Counted from the stretch's first letter, positions 10,599 through 22,067 are shown. The stretch is DNA of 33,971 nt from Burkholderiales bacterium (GCA_022758925.1 JAEMQF010000262.1:1-33971); one strand, 5' to 3'. Numbers and translations: made by a program. The notes: generated by a model from the letters alone, not told the origin.

Positions 10599-10906
10599 GG
10601 ACCACGGCATCGAGCCGCCTTTTCGTCTACCTTTCGCGCCATTGGCTGCTTGCATGGACCCTGCTGGCCATGAGTTTCCTGTTGTTCGGCCTGTTGTCGG
10701 TGAATCTGTTGCACGTGCTCAGCGCGAATCTGAACTTCCTGGCCGAGCACGGCATCGATGCAGTTCGAGACGGCGGGCTGCTGCAACTCGCTGAAATCGT
10801 GCTGACGGTCTACCTCGCCGTGGCCTGTTACGTGGTCTTCAAGTTCTGCGAAAGGATTCTGGTGGACCGTCTCGCACACACATCGAAACAGGAGAGTGCA
10901 TCGTGA
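10577..10906 (+). CDS. Small membrane protein of unknown function in the leu operon
   Basis: 109 aa with two hydrophobic segments ([40 protein letters not shown]); overlaps leuD 3' end and leuB start. Confidence 0.75.
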   Translation: MADASNLGTTASSRLFVYLSRHWLLAWTLLAMSFLLFGLLSVNLLHVLSANLNFLAEHGIDAVRDGGLLQLAEIVLTVYLAVACYVVFKFCERILVDRLAHTSKQESAS

Positions 10907-12006
10907 AGATCGCAGTCCTGCCGGGTGACGGCGTCGGCCCCGAAGTCGTGGCGCAGGCGCTGCGCGTGCTGCAGTGCCTCGACTTGAAGTTCGAGACCGA
11001 GATGGCCCTGGTGGGCGGCGCTGCGTATGAAGCGCAGGGTCATCCCTTGCCGCCGGCCACCCTGGCGCTCGCGACCGCGGCCGACGCCGTGCTGTTTGGC
11101 GCGGTGGGCGATTGGAAGTACGACAAGCTGGAGCGCGCGCTGCGCCCCGAGCAGGCGATTCTGGGCTTGCGCAAGCAGCTGGGCCTGTTCGCCAACTTCC
11201 GGCCCGCGATCTGCTACGAGCAGCTCACCCACGCGTCGAGTCTGAAGCCGGAGCTTGTCGCGGGGCTGGACATCCTGATCATTCGTGAACTCACCGGCGA
11301 CATCTATTTCGGCCAGCCGCGCGGTCGCCGCAAGGCGCCCGACGGCGCTTTCGCCGGTGCTGACGAAGCGTTCGACACGATGCGCTATGCGCGCCCCGAA
11401 ATCGAACGCATCGCGCATGTGGCGTTCCAGGCGGCGCGCAAGCGCGGCAAGAAGCTCACGAGTGTCGACAAAGCCAACGTACTCGAAACCTTTCAGTTCT
11501 GGAAAGACGTGGTGACGCAGGTGCACACCGAATATCCCGAGGTGCAGCTCGAACACATGTATGTCGACAACGCGGCGATGCAGCTGGTGCGTGCGCCCAA
11601 GGCGTTTGACGTGATCGTCACCGGCAACATGTTCGGCGACATCCTGTCGGATGAAGCCGCAATGCTCACCGGCTCGATCGGCATGTTGCCTTCAGCTTCC
11701 CTCGATGCAAACGGCAAAGGCCTGTACGAGCCCAGCCACGGCAGTGCGCCCGACATTGCGGGCAAAGACATCGCCAATCCGCTGGCTACAATCCTGTCCG
11801 CTGCCATGATGCTCAGATTCACGCTCAACCAGACCTCAGCCGCCGAGCGCATCGAGTCGGCCGTGCGCAGTGTGCTCGGGTCCGGATTGCGCACCGCCGA
11901 CATCTGGTCGGCGGGTGGCACTCAAGTGGGGACGCGCGCCATGGGCGACGCTGTGGTCGCTGCCCTGGCACGCCCAGGCACCAAGACCATCACCACAGAG
12001 CGCTGA
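10903..12006 (+). CDS. leuB: 3-isopropylmalate dehydrogenase
   Basis: [23 protein letters not shown]...[13 protein letters not shown]...[26 protein letters not shown]...[14 protein letters not shown]. Confidence 0.98.
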   Translation: MKIAVLPGDGVGPEVVAQALRVLQCLDLKFETEMALVGGAAYEAQGHPLPPATLALATAADAVLFGAVGDWKYDKLERALRPEQAILGLRKQLGLFANFRPAICYEQLTHASSLKPELVAGLDILIIRELTGDIYFGQPRGRRKAPDGAFAGADEAFDTMRYARPEIERIAHVAFQAARKRGKKLTSVDKANVLETFQFWKDVVTQVHTEYPEVQLEHMYVDNAAMQLVRAPKAFDVIVTGNMFGDILSDEAAMLTGSIGMLPSASLDANGKGLYEPSHGSAPDIAGKDIANPLATILSAAMMLRFTLNQTSAAERIESAVRSVLGSGLRTADIWSAGGTQVGTRAMGDAVVAALARPGTKTITTER

Positions 12007-12093
12007 TCCGCTCGGCTTCGTTTCGCCCCTCTGCAACCGGCGAACCGAGCCAGGGAGCAGGAGGACTGAAGTGTTTCCGAAGGGACGATCGAC

Positions 12094-13221
12094 ATGAAAC
12101 TGACGGGCTTGATCGGGTGGCGCGGAATGGTCGGCTCCGTGCTGATGGATCGCATGCAGATCGAGGGCGACTTCGATTTCATCGAACCAGTTTTCTTCAG
12201 CACCAGCAATGCCGGTGGGGCAGCGCCGTCAATGGCGAAAAATGAGCTCCGGCTGCTCGATGCCTACGACATCGAAGCGCTGAAGCGTTGCGAGATCGTC
12301 GTCACCGCGCAGGGCGGCGACTACACCGCTGACGTGTTTCCGCGCCTGCGCGCCGCCGGCTGGAAGGGCCACTGGATCGACGCCGCATCGACGCTGCGCA
12401 TGAATCAAGACGCAGTGATCATCCTCGACCCGGTCAACATGCCGGTGATTCGCGACGCGTTGGCCAAAGGTGGGCGCAACTGGATCGGCGGCAACTGCAC
12501 TGTCAGCTGCATGTTGATGGGCGTGGGGGCGCTGTTCAAAGCCGGTTGGGTCGAGTGGATGAACACGATGACCTACCAGGCGGCCTCGGGCGGCGGCGCG
12601 GCGCATATGCGTGAGTTGCTGAACCAGTTTGGCGCGCTGCATGCGCCGCTGAAAGCCTTGCTCGGCGACCCGAAAAGCGCCATTCTGGAAATCGACCGTC
12701 GCACCATCGACACACAACGCGGGTTCAGCGCGGATGCCATCGAAAACTTCGGTGTGCCATTGGCAGGCAGCCTGATTCCCTGGATCGACAAGGATCTGGG
12801 TGGTGGCGTCAGCCGTGAAGAATGGAAGGGCTCGGCCGAGACCAACAAGATCCTCGGGCAAGGGGACGGCTTTTCAAAGCCGCTGGTTCCCGTGGACGGC
12901 ATCTGTGTGCGTGTCGGCACGATGCGCTGCCACAGCCAGGCTTTGCTGTTCAAGCTCAAGCGCGACGTGCCGCTGGGCGATGTCGAAGAAGCGATTCGAA
13001 ACGACAACGCCTGGGTCCGATTGGTCGCGAACAATCGTGAGGCGAGCATTCGAGAACTGACGCCGGTGGCAGTCAGTGGAACCATGGCGATTGCGGTGGG
13101 GCGGCTGCGCAAGATGGCGATGGGCCCGCAGTATCTCGGCGCATTCACCATCGGCGACCAATTGCTTTGGGGCGCGGCCGAACCGCTGCGCCGTATGCTG
13201 CGAATGTTGGTTCAGTCGTGA
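12094..13221 (+). CDS. asd: Aspartate-semialdehyde dehydrogenase
   Basis: GLIGWRGMVGSVLMDRMQIEGDFDFIEPVFFSTSNAGG...WIGGNCTVSCMLMG...RVGTMRCHSQALLFKLK. Confidence 0.97.
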   Translation: MKLTGLIGWRGMVGSVLMDRMQIEGDFDFIEPVFFSTSNAGGAAPSMAKNELRLLDAYDIEALKRCEIVVTAQGGDYTADVFPRLRAAGWKGHWIDAASTLRMNQDAVIILDPVNMPVIRDALAKGGRNWIGGNCTVSCMLMGVGALFKAGWVEWMNTMTYQAASGGGAAHMRELLNQFGALHAPLKALLGDPKSAILEIDRRTIDTQRGFSADAIENFGVPLAGSLIPWIDKDLGGGVSREEWKGSAETNKILGQGDGFSKPLVPVDGICVRVGTMRCHSQALLFKLKRDVPLGDVEEAIRNDNAWVRLVANNREASIRELTPVAVSGTMAIAVGRLRKMAMGPQYLGAFTIGDQLLWGAAEPLRRMLRMLVQS

Positions 13222-13455
13222 GGTGCTGCGCGAAACCGGCCGCATGCGATGGTGATTCGCAATCGAAACGCATCGAAACTGTGTCAAACGTGAAACTGTT
13301 CGAATATCAGCCAACGCTTGAGCTTGTCAGCGTATCTTCTTGATGTTATTGTGATTTGTGGTATTACACCGGAATAGTGCCCAAACCGCGGCAAAGCGGC
13401 TGCTGACACTCGCGGGTTTGCACGAGAACCTGCCTGATCCATATTGGGAGACGCC

Positions 13456-16095
13456 TTGAAACGAAGTACGAAATCTGCCAGGCGCTTCGTCTTGACCGGC
13501 GTCGCAGCGGCCGCGATGTGGGTGTCGGTTCCGCAAGCGTGGGCGTTGGGCCTGGGGCGACTCGCGGTGCAGTCGGCGCTCGGTGAAGCGCTGCGCGCCG
13601 AGATCGACGTGACAAGCCTGAGCCCGGAAGAAGCGACGAATATGCGGGTTCGGATCGCCACACCCGAGGCCTACAGGGCGGCCGGGGTCGACTACAACAA
13701 CGTGTTGCAGGGAACGACCGCGGCACTGCTGCGCCGGCCCGATGGCCGCCCCTATTTGCGCTTGACGAGCGAGGCGCCGGTTCAGGAGCCTTTCGTCGAC
13801 GTGATCATGGAGATGACCTGGTCGACCGGCCGTCTCGTGCGCGAATACACCTTGCTGCTCGATCCACCGCTTGCGGGCGGGGCGCAGCCTGCGATGGCCA
13901 CCGCATCGCCGGTCGTGACGGAAACGCCAAGCCCGCCTCCGGTTTCCCAGGCTGCAGCGCCTGCGCCCATGGCCATGCCCGCGCCTGCGCCGGAGGCGTC
14001 AGAGGCGCCAGAGGCGTCAGAGGCGCCAGAGGCGACGACTGCTGCGACGCCATCACCGGTCACCTCGACGCCCGCTGAGGCGCCGGCGCCGCTGCGGGTG
14101 AGCAAGCCGGAACGGGCTTCCGCACCGGCGCGCGCGATCGCGACCAAGAAGGTGGTCCAACCGCGGGCCCCAGCGGCGCAGAGCGCCGACGAATATGTCG
14201 TCAAGTACGGCGACACGTTGTCAGAGATCGCGGTCCAATACCAGCACCGGGGTGTTTCACTCGATCAAATGTTGGTGGCGTTGTTCAACGCCAATCCCCA
14301 AGCATTCGTCAACCAGAACATGAGCCGCATGCGCTCAGGGGTTGTACTCGCACTTCCTGGCGCCGAGTCGGCGAAAGACATTCCGGCGGCGCAGGCGCGT
14401 CAGGTGGTACAGGCACAAAGCGCCGATTTTGCCGCTTATCGGCAGCGCTTGGCCGGTGCTGCCGGGGTGGCGAAAACGGAAACTGCGTCGCGCCAGGCCA
14501 GCGGGCAAGTTCGAACCGCGATTGAAGACCGCGGTCCTTCGTCTGCGCCTACCCCCGACAAACTCACACTGAGCAAAGGCGCGGTCGCCGCGAAGGCACC
14601 GGCAATCGAAGACAGGATCTCGAAGCAAAGCGAAAAGAGGGAAGCTGACACGCGCGTGGCCGAACTGACCAAGAATGTCGAAGATCTGAAGAAACTCTCC
14701 GGCGCGGCGGCAGCAAAGTCAGCAGCCAACACCTCGGCGCGCGGCGCTGCGCAACGTGGCGTCGGCATTGCAGCGCCTCCGTCACCCAAGCTGGTGATTA
14801 CGCCTGCGCCGCCCCCGCCGCCAGCACCACCACCACCACCACCACCACCGCCGCCGCCGCCCGCGCCAGCGCCAGCGCCAGCGCCCGCGCCAGCGCCAGC
14901 GGCCGCGCCCGTCGCGCGGGCTGCTGCGCCCGCATCCGTGCCGGTTGGCGCGGCACCGTCGCCCAAGGCGCGTGCACCAACCGCGGTTGCGACAGGCGGT
15001 GAGCCTGGGGGAATGCTGGAATCGCTGATGGCTGACAACTCCTGGGCGCTTGCCGGGGGTGCGGGGCTGGTCGCATTGCTCGCCGGATTCGGCATTTATC
15101 GATTGACCAAGCGCGGCCGCAAGGACAACCGCGAAACGTCGTTCCTGGAAAGCCGGCTCCAGCCCGATTCGTTCTTCGGCGCCAGCGGCGGCCAACGCGT
15201 CGACACGCGCGCAGCCGGCGCGGCCTCCAGCTCGATGAGCTACTCGTTGAGTCAGCTTGACGCTATCGGCGACGTCGACCCGGTGGCCGAGGCCGACGTC
15301 TACCTAGCCTCTGGCCGCGACTTGCAGGCCGAGGAGATTCTGAAGGAGGCGATGCGCAGCAACCCCGAGCGCCTGGCGATCCGAACCAAGATGCTCGAGG
15401 TCTACGCGAAGCGGCGCGACACGAAGGGATTCGAGTCGCTCGCGTCGCAGCTGCACTCCCTGACGCAGGGGCAGGGCGAAGATTGGCGCAAGGCGCAAGA
15501 GATGGGCGCCGAGATCGACCCGGAGAACAGGCTTTACCTGCCCGGCGGGGAGCCGCAGCACGGGCACGGCCCGACCGGAACGATGGACGAGCCGCTTGGG
15601 GCGAGCACCATGCCGCAGTCGATACTGCCATCGGCGCCTGACTTTGACGTCCCCGGCACCGGCTTGGCAAGTACCGACGCCTACCGCCCCGACCGCACTG
15701 AAGACAACGGCATGCCCGAATTCTCGTCCGGTCTGTTGATGCCGGTCGATTCACCCGACGCACCACCGCCGCCAAGCGGCTCGAATTCGCAGCCGATGGA
15801 GTTCGATCTGTCGAGCATCACGCTCGACCTCGACGCGCCATTGCCACCCGCGTCAACCGCAAACGCCGAAGCCGCAAGCCCGCGCGATTCAAGCTTTGCC
15901 GACCTCGAACTGCGACTCGATGGCGATGAAGGGGGCAGTGACAACGACCCGATGGCCCGCAAACTCGAGCTTGCCGAGGCCTTCAGTCAGATTGGCGACA
16001 TCGAAGGCGCGCGTGAACTTCTGCAAGACGTGATCGCCAACTCCGAAGGCCCAGTTCGGGAGAAGGCGCAAGGCATTCTCGTCGGCCTGAATTGA
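13456..16095 (+). CDS. fimV: FimV/HubP-type LysM-domain polar/pilus assembly protein
   Basis: TTG start preceded by GGGAG; GLGRLAVQSALGEALRAEIDVTSLSPEEA, LysM-like YVVKYGDTLSEIAVQYQHRGVSLDQMLVALFNANP, Pro/Ala-rich linker, single TM, C-terminal KLELAEAFSQIGDIEGARELLQDV. Confidence 0.93.
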   Translation: MKRSTKSARRFVLTGVAAAAMWVSVPQAWALGLGRLAVQSALGEALRAEIDVTSLSPEEATNMRVRIATPEAYRAAGVDYNNVLQGTTAALLRRPDGRPYLRLTSEAPVQEPFVDVIMEMTWSTGRLVREYTLLLDPPLAGGAQPAMATASPVVTETPSPPPVSQAAAPAPMAMPAPAPEASEAPEASEAPEATTAATPSPVTSTPAEAPAPLRVSKPERASAPARAIATKKVVQPRAPAAQSADEYVVKYGDTLSEIAVQYQHRGVSLDQMLVALFNANPQAFVNQNMSRMRSGVVLALPGAESAKDIPAAQARQVVQAQSADFAAYRQRLAGAAGVAKTETASRQASGQVRTAIEDRGPSSAPTPDKLTLSKGAVAAKAPAIEDRISKQSEKREADTRVAELTKNVEDLKKLSGAAAAKSAANTSARGAAQRGVGIAAPPSPKLVITPAPPPPPAPPPPPPPPPPPPAPAPAPAPAPAPAAAPVARAAAPASVPVGAAPSPKARAPTAVATGGEPGGMLESLMADNSWALAGGAGLVALLAGFGIYRLTKRGRKDNRETSFLESRLQPDSFFGASGGQRVDTRAAGAASSSMSYSLSQLDAIGDVDPVAEADVYLASGRDLQAEEILKEAMRSNPERLAIRTKMLEVYAKRRDTKGFESLASQLHSLTQGQGEDWRKAQEMGAEIDPENRLYLPGGEPQHGHGPTGTMDEPLGASTMPQSILPSAPDFDVPGTGLASTDAYRPDRTEDNGMPEFSSGLLMPVDSPDAPPPPSGSNSQPMEFDLSSITLDLDAPLPPASTANAEAASPRDSSFADLELRLDGDEGGSDNDPMARKLELAEAFSQIGDIEGARELLQDVIANSEGPVREKAQGILVGLN
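13995..14036 (+). repeat. In-frame short tandem repeat encoding (S/P)EA units in fimV
   Basis: gaggcgtcagaggcgccagaggcgtcagaggcgccagaggcg, encoding EASEAPEASEAPEA. Confidence 0.8.
14804..14902 (+). repeat. Low-complexity polyproline / Ala-Pro tract in fimV
   Basis: PAPPPPPAPPPPPPPPPPPPAPAPAPAPAPAPAA encoded by (ccaccacc..) and (gcgccagcgcca..) arrays. Confidence 0.9.
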
Positions 16096-16141
16096 TGCCA
16101 CCGAGCTGAGCGCCGCAGCGGCGCGAAGCGGGAGCAAGCTG

Positions 16142-16942
16142 GTGCGAATTGCTCTGGGTGTGTGTTATCGCGGCCAGGGCTACTTCGGTTGGCAAAGCCA
16201 GCCCGGCGGCAACACGGTCCAGGACCGGTTGGAGACAGCGCTGTCGGAGTTTGCAGGGGCGCCGCTGCGCACGATTTGCGCCGGGCGCACCGACGCCGGA
16301 GTGCATGCGCTGAACCAGGTCGTGCATTTTGACACCGGCGTTGATCGCAGTCCTGCTTCCTGGGTTCGCGGCACGAATCGCTATTTGCCAAGAGACATTG
16401 CGGTCCAGTGGTGCCAGCCCGTCGCTGCGCAGTTTCATGCCCGCGCCAGTGCGCGCGGTCGACGCTACGCGTACATGCTGCTCGAGTCACCGGTACGCCC
16501 GGCCCTGGAGGCAGGCGCGGTGGGCTGGAGTTTTCGTGCGCTGAACGGCCCGGCCATGCAGGCCGCGGCGCAGGCACTGATCGGCGAACATGACTTCAGT
16601 GCATTCCGGTCCGCGCAATGCCAGGCCATCTCGCCGCTAAAGACGCTGCGATCGATCAACGTCACCCAGCATGGCGCGTACTGGCGAATCGATTTCGATG
16701 CGAGTGCGTTCCTGCATCACATGGTGCGCAACGTCATGGGTTGCCTGGTCGCGGTGGGAACCGGCGCACGACCCGTGCACTGGCTGGCCGAGGTTCTCGC
16801 CTCGCGCGACCGGACATTGGCCGCACCCACATCCGCTGCGGATGGCCTGTACTTTCTCGGTCCGTACTACGATCGCGACTTCGCCATTCCGAGCCGCACC
16901 CCTGCGCTGGACTGGCTCGTCGGATCGTTTCCAGCATCGTGA
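16142..16942 (+). CDS. truA: tRNA pseudouridine(38-40) synthase
   Basis: GTG start; RIALGVCYRGQGYFGWQSQPGGNTVQDRLETALSEFAG...CAGRTDAGVHALNQVVHF. Confidence 0.96.
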   Translation: MRIALGVCYRGQGYFGWQSQPGGNTVQDRLETALSEFAGAPLRTICAGRTDAGVHALNQVVHFDTGVDRSPASWVRGTNRYLPRDIAVQWCQPVAAQFHARASARGRRYAYMLLESPVRPALEAGAVGWSFRALNGPAMQAAAQALIGEHDFSAFRSAQCQAISPLKTLRSINVTQHGAYWRIDFDASAFLHHMVRNVMGCLVAVGTGARPVHWLAEVLASRDRTLAAPTSAADGLYFLGPYYDRDFAIPSRTPALDWLVGSFPAS

Positions 16943-17595
16943 ACCAGCGCACCCGAATCAAGATCTGCGGCCTGACGCGCGAGGTCGACGTCGACGCCGC
17001 CGTCAACGCCGGTGCTGACGCGGTGGGCTTCGTGTTCTATCGAGGCAGCCCCAGGCATGTGGCCGTTGCGCGGGCCGTCGAATTGGCGCAACGCCTGCCG
17101 CCCTTTGTGATGCCCGTGGGCCTGTTCGTCAACGCCCCGGCGCCAGAGGTGATCGCAGTGCTCGCGGCAATGCCGCAACTGGTCTTGCAGTTCCACGGCG
17201 ACGAATCCCCCGACGAGTGCCGAGCTTATGGCCGGCCCTATCTGCGTGCCGCGCGCATGCGCCCGGGTTTCGATTTGTTAGACTTTGCCGTCGCGCACGC
17301 CGATGCCCAGGCGCTGTTGCTGGATACGCACTTCGAAGGTTTTGGCGGCAGTGGAAGGGTTTTCGATTGGTCACTCGTTCCCGCAAACGTTCCCCTTCCG
17401 GTCGTTTTGTCTGGTGGGTTGCATGCCGCAAATGTGGCCGAAGGCATCGCGCGGGTCCGGCCCTGGGCCGTTGACGTAAGCTCCGGCGTCGAATCCGCTG
17501 CATCCGGTAAAGGCATCAAGGACGCCGCGGCAATTCGTCGATTCTGCGAGGTGGTGCGCGAGGCCGATGCCCGACACGCCGCCGCTCCAGCCTGA
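16939..17595 (+). CDS. trpF: Phosphoribosylanthranilate isomerase
   Basis: GTG start; [38 protein letters not shown]...[14 protein letters not shown]...[16 protein letters not shown]. Confidence 0.96.
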   Translation: MNQRTRIKICGLTREVDVDAAVNAGADAVGFVFYRGSPRHVAVARAVELAQRLPPFVMPVGLFVNAPAPEVIAVLAAMPQLVLQFHGDESPDECRAYGRPYLRAARMRPGFDLLDFAVAHADAQALLLDTHFEGFGGSGRVFDWSLVPANVPLPVVLSGGLHAANVAEGIARVRPWAVDVSSGVESAASGKGIKDAAAIRRFCEVVREADARHAAAPA

Positions 17596-17612
17596 ACCTT
17601 TGCGGGACCACA

Positions 17613-18875
17613 GTGAACTACCAGCAACCCGATGCGACGGGGCATTTCGGCCCCTATGGCGGCACGTTTGTCGCCGAAACCCTGATCCATGCGCTCGATG
17701 AACTGAAGCGCGTCTATGCGCAGGTACGCGACGACCCGGCCTTCATGGCCGAGTTTCGTTCCGAGCTGCAGCATTTCGTCGGCCGCCCGAGCCCGGTTTA
17801 CCACGCGGCGCGGCTGAGCCGAGAACTCGGTGGCGCGCAGATCCACCTGAAACGCGAAGACCTGAACCACACCGGCGCGCACAAGATCAACAACACGATC
17901 GGCCAGGCGATGTTGGCGCGGCGCATGGGCAAGCCACGCGTGATTGCAGAGACTGGCGCTGGCCAGCATGGCGTGGCCACGGCGACGATCTGCGCTCGCT
18001 ACGGCCTCGCGTGCGTGGTCTACATGGGCAGCGAAGACATCAAACGGCAATCGCCGAATGTCTACCGCATGCAACTGCTCGGCGCCACCGTCGTGCCGGT
18101 GGAAAGTGGCTCGAAGACGCTAAAAGACGCGCTCAATGAAGCGCTGCGCGATTGGGTCACGAACGTCGAGGACACGTTCTACATCATCGGCACCGTCGCC
18201 GGCCCGCACCCGTATCCAACGATGGTGCGTGATTTTCAGCGGGTCATCGGCGACGAATGTCTGACCCAGATGCAGCAGTCGATCGGCCGCCAGCCCGACG
18301 CCGTGATTGCCTGCGTCGGCGGCGGAAGCAATGCGATGGGTTTGTTCTACCCGTACATCGAGCATGAGGCTACGCGGCTGATCGGTGTCGAGGCCGCGGG
18401 CCAGGGCCTGGGCAGCGGCAAACACGCGGCGTCGCTCAGCGCCGGCTCGCCCGGCGTGCTGCACGGAAACCGAACCTACTTGCTGCAAGACGCAAACGGC
18501 CAGATCATCGAGACCCATTCGGTCGCGGCGGGTTTGGACTATCCGGGGGTCGGCCCCGAGCACGCTTACCTGAAAGACATCGGTCGCGCCGAGTACCTGA
18601 GCAGCACTGACGACGAGGCGCTCGCGGCGTTTCACCGCCTGTGCCGCACCGAAGGCATCATCCCGGCGCTCGAGTCGAGTCATGCGCTGGCCTATGCGAT
18701 GAAACTCGCGCCGACGCTGGGCCGGGACAAACACCTGCTCGTCAACCTCTCGGGGCGCGGCGACAAGGACATCGGCACGGTCGCGGATCTGTCAGGGGCC
18801 GAATTCTTTTGCCGGCCGTCCTGCCGTGGCCAGAGCGTGAAGGGCGGCGACACTGCGCTGCGGGGTCCGCGATGA
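17613..18875 (+). CDS. trpB: Tryptophan synthase beta chain
   Basis: [12 protein letters not shown]...[29 protein letters not shown]...[16 protein letters not shown]...[10 protein letters not shown]. Confidence 0.98.
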   Translation: MNYQQPDATGHFGPYGGTFVAETLIHALDELKRVYAQVRDDPAFMAEFRSELQHFVGRPSPVYHAARLSRELGGAQIHLKREDLNHTGAHKINNTIGQAMLARRMGKPRVIAETGAGQHGVATATICARYGLACVVYMGSEDIKRQSPNVYRMQLLGATVVPVESGSKTLKDALNEALRDWVTNVEDTFYIIGTVAGPHPYPTMVRDFQRVIGDECLTQMQQSIGRQPDAVIACVGGGSNAMGLFYPYIEHEATRLIGVEAAGQGLGSGKHAASLSAGSPGVLHGNRTYLLQDANGQIIETHSVAAGLDYPGVGPEHAYLKDIGRAEYLSSTDDEALAAFHRLCRTEGIIPALESSHALAYAMKLAPTLGRDKHLLVNLSGRGDKDIGTVADLSGAEFFCRPSCRGQSVKGGDTALRGPR

Positions 18876-19669
18876 GCCGAATCGCCGCGACATTTGCAAA
18901 ACTCCAGACGCGCGCGCGCAAGGCGCTCATTCCCTATGTCACCGCAGGCGACCCGTACGCCGATGCGACCGTCGACATCATGCACGCGATGGCGGGCGCG
19001 GGTGCCGACCTGATCGAGCTGGGCGTGCCGTTTTCCGACCCGATGGCCGACGGCCCGGTGGTCCAGAAGGCTTCGGAGCGCGCTTTGGCCAAGGGCATCG
19101 GCATGCGCCAGGTGCTGGGTTATGTGCGCGGGTTTCGCGCCCGCGACTCGGCCACCCCGGTCGTGCTCATGGGTTACGCAAATCCCATCGAGCGCTATGG
19201 CATCGACAAGTTCATCGCAGATGCACAGGCGGCAGGCGTGGACGGCGTCCTTGTCGTGGACTATCCGCCGCAGGAGTGCGAGGCGTTTGTCGGCAAATTG
19301 AAGCTTGCCGGGTTGGACCCGATTTTCATGTTGGCTCCAACCTCGACCGATGCGCGCATCGCCAGCGTCGCCAGCGTCGCCAGCGGCTACGTCTACTATG
19401 TGTCGCTGAAGGGCGTCACGGGTGCCGGTCACCTCGATGTTGCTGCGGTCGCGCAGGCCGTGCCGCGCATCAAGGCGCATGTCAAACTTCCAGTGGGCGT
19501 TGGCTTCGGCATTCGCGACGCACAGTCTGCTCGGGCCGTGGCCGCGGTGTGCGACGCGGTCGTGATCGGCTCGGCCCTGGTTCAGCGGCTCGAGGCGTGT
19601 ACGCGCGACAATGTCGCGGCCGGGGCGGCCGAGTTCATCGCTTCGATTCGAAGCGCCCTTGATTCATGA
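18872..19669 (+). CDS. trpA: Tryptophan synthase alpha chain
   Basis: [55 protein letters not shown]...; start trimmed to ATG 18872. Confidence 0.97.
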   Translation: MSRIAATFAKLQTRARKALIPYVTAGDPYADATVDIMHAMAGAGADLIELGVPFSDPMADGPVVQKASERALAKGIGMRQVLGYVRGFRARDSATPVVLMGYANPIERYGIDKFIADAQAAGVDGVLVVDYPPQECEAFVGKLKLAGLDPIFMLAPTSTDARIASVASVASGYVYYVSLKGVTGAGHLDVAAVAQAVPRIKAHVKLPVGVGFGIRDAQSARAVAAVCDAVVIGSALVQRLEACTRDNVAAGAAEFIASIRSALDS

Positions 19670-19792
19670 CATCGAAAGGATGCCAAGTATGAGAGTTTCA
19701 GTGGCGCTTGGGGCCGCCGCGCCGGGCCGCGCCAAACAAGGCCCGATCCTCCCGCAGGGTCGATCGCCCTGCGCGGCGAGCGGGGTGTCGTC

Positions 19793-20665
19793 ATGAGCTG
19801 GCTCGAAAAACTGCTGCCGTCCAAGATCCAGCCCACCGACCCGAGTGAGCGGCGCACGGTTCCGGAAGGGCTGTGGATCAAGTGCCCGGCCTGCGAGACC
19901 GTGTTGTACAAGACCGACCTTGAGCAAAACGTCAATGTCTGCCCGAAGTGCGGCCAGCACCACCGAATCGGGGCACGCCCGCGGCTCGATGCTTTCCTCG
20001 ATGCTGAAGGGCGCTACGAGATTGGCCATGAAGTCCTGCCGGTGGACGCGCTGAAGTTCAAGGACAGCCGCAAATACCCGGAGCGTCTGCGCGACGCGCT
20101 CGAGCAGACCGGAGAAACCGACGCGCTGGTTGTGATGGGTGGCTCGGTGCTGAGCATTCCCATCGTCGCCGCCTGTTTCGAATTCGATTTCATGGGCGGA
20201 TCCATGGGCTCGGTGGTCGGCGAGCGCTTCGTGCGTGGCGTCGAGAGCGCCTGCGAACAGAAGACCCCGTTCATCAGCTTCACCTCCAGCGGCGGCGCGC
20301 GCATGCAGGAAGGGCTGCTCAGCCTGATGCAGATGGCCAAGACGAACGCCTCGCTGACGCGACTGGCGCAGGCGAAGCTGCCCTACATCAGCGTGCTCAC
20401 CGATCCCACGATGGGCGGTGTGTCGGCGAGTTTTGCGTTTATCGGCGATGTTGTCATGGCCGAGCCGAAGGCGCTGATCGGCTTTGCCGGGCCGCGTGTG
20501 ATCGAAAACACGGTGCGCGAAAAGCTGCCCGAGGGTTTTCAGCGGGCCGAGTTCCTGCTCACGACGGGCGCCATCGACATGATCGTCGACCGTCGCGAAA
20601 TGCGCACCACGGTGGCGCGCGCCATTGCAATGCTGCAGCGCCTCAGCTCCGACGCGATGGCCTGA
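19793..20665 (+). CDS. accD: Acetyl-CoA carboxylase carboxyltransferase subunit beta
   Basis: C4 zinc motif [29 protein letters not shown]...[20 protein letters not shown]...[14 protein letters not shown]. Confidence 0.98.
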   Translation: MSWLEKLLPSKIQPTDPSERRTVPEGLWIKCPACETVLYKTDLEQNVNVCPKCGQHHRIGARPRLDAFLDAEGRYEIGHEVLPVDALKFKDSRKYPERLRDALEQTGETDALVVMGGSVLSIPIVAACFEFDFMGGSMGSVVGERFVRGVESACEQKTPFISFTSSGGARMQEGLLSLMQMAKTNASLTRLAQAKLPYISVLTDPTMGGVSASFAFIGDVVMAEPKALIGFAGPRVIENTVREKLPEGFQRAEFLLTTGAIDMIVDRREMRTTVARAIAMLQRLSSDAMA

Positions 20666-20689
20666 CGGCCCCGGGCTCGCAGTCTCTGA

Positions 20690-22012
20690 GTGGATCGGTC
20701 CACGCCTTCACTTCCAACCACGCTCGACGCCTGGCTCGCGCGTTGCGAGCGTCTCCACGCGAAAGACATCGACCTCTCGCTCGAGCGCGTGAGCGAGGTC
20801 AAGCAGCGCCTGGGCCTGCGCTTCAACGTGCCGGTGATCAGCGTTGCCGGCACGAATGGCAAGGGTTCGACCTGCGCGATGCTGGAGGCGATTGCCCTGG
20901 CCGCTGGCTATCGCGTGGGGGCCTACATCAAGCCGCACCTGGTTCATTTCGAAGAGCGTTGCCGGATCGGCGGTCAATCCGTCGCGGCGAATTCGCTGCT
21001 CGAACATTTTGAGGCGGTCGAGCAGGCGCGCGGCGCGTGGGCGCTGACATCGTTCGAGTTCACGACGCTCGCCATCATGCGCCTGCTGTCGCAGGCGGCG
21101 CTCGATCTGGTGATCCTCGAAGTCGGCCTGGGCGGGCGCTTCGACGCGGTGAACAGCGTCGATGCCGATTGCACCATCATCACCAGCATCGACATCGACC
21201 ACAGCGAATTCCTGGGCCATACGCGCGAGGCGATTGGGTTCGAAAAGGCCGGTGTCATGCGCCCGGGCAAGCCCGTGATCTTGAGCGATCCCGTGCCGCC
21301 CGCGAGCGTGCTCGAGCACGCCGCGGCAATTGGTGCCGATCTGCGCTGCATCGGCCGCGACTTCAGCTACAGCGGCGATGCACAGCAATGGAACTGGGTC
21401 GGCCGGATTCAACGTTTCAGCGGCCTGGCCTACCCGGCTTTGCGCGGCGCGAATCAACTTCTGAATGCTGCCGGTGCGCTCGCGGCGTTCGAGGCGATGC
21501 GTGGCGTGTTGCCGGTACCGGCGCAGGCCGTGCGAACCGGGCTGGCCCAGGTGCAATTGGCGGGGCGTTTCCAGATCGTCGCCGGCCGACCCACGTTGGT
21601 GCTGGACGTCGCGCACAACCCGCATGCCGTCGCCGCGCTCACGCACAATCTGGAGCGCATGGGTTTTCATCCGCGCACCCATGCCGTGTTCGGCGCGATG
21701 CGCGACAAAGACATTGCGGGCATGCTGCAGCGCATCGCGCCGCTGGTCGACGCCTGGTATTTCACCGATCTGGCCACACCCCGCGCGGCACGCGCGGTGG
21801 AGCTCGAGTCGGTCCTGCGCCAGCTGCCCTCGGTGCGGCCACCCGGCGCAGCCGTGCCGGGCTCCTGCCATGCCGACCCGGCGCACGCGCTGCAAGCTGC
21901 CCTTCAAGCGTGCGACCCCGCTGATAGAATCGTCGTCTTCGGATCGTTCCACACCGTGGGCGGTGTGTTGAAGAACGGCCTGCCTCGCCTGAGCGGAACG
22001 CATCTGGCCTGA
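20690..22012 (+). CDS. folC: Bifunctional folylpolyglutamate synthase/dihydrofolate synthase
   Basis: VISVAGTNGKGSTCAMLEAIALAAGYRVGAYIKPHLVHFEER...EVGLGGRFDAVN...DIDHSEFLGHT. Confidence 0.96.
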   Translation: MDRSTPSLPTTLDAWLARCERLHAKDIDLSLERVSEVKQRLGLRFNVPVISVAGTNGKGSTCAMLEAIALAAGYRVGAYIKPHLVHFEERCRIGGQSVAANSLLEHFEAVEQARGAWALTSFEFTTLAIMRLLSQAALDLVILEVGLGGRFDAVNSVDADCTIITSIDIDHSEFLGHTREAIGFEKAGVMRPGKPVILSDPVPPASVLEHAAAIGADLRCIGRDFSYSGDAQQWNWVGRIQRFSGLAYPALRGANQLLNAAGALAAFEAMRGVLPVPAQAVRTGLAQVQLAGRFQIVAGRPTLVLDVAHNPHAVAALTHNLERMGFHPRTHAVFGAMRDKDIAGMLQRIAPLVDAWYFTDLATPRAARAVELESVLRQLPSVRPPGAAVPGSCHADPAHALQAALQACDPADRIVVFGSFHTVGGVLKNGLPRLSGTHLA

Positions 22013-22067
22013 TCGGTCGAACGCCGCGAACCCGGCCGGCCTTGCCCAACGTCACGACACCAGCTCG

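Noticed and set aside
14436-15195. Antisense ORFs with poly-Gly / poly-Trp tracts opposite fimV
   Set aside because: Complement of the polyproline tract, not real genes.
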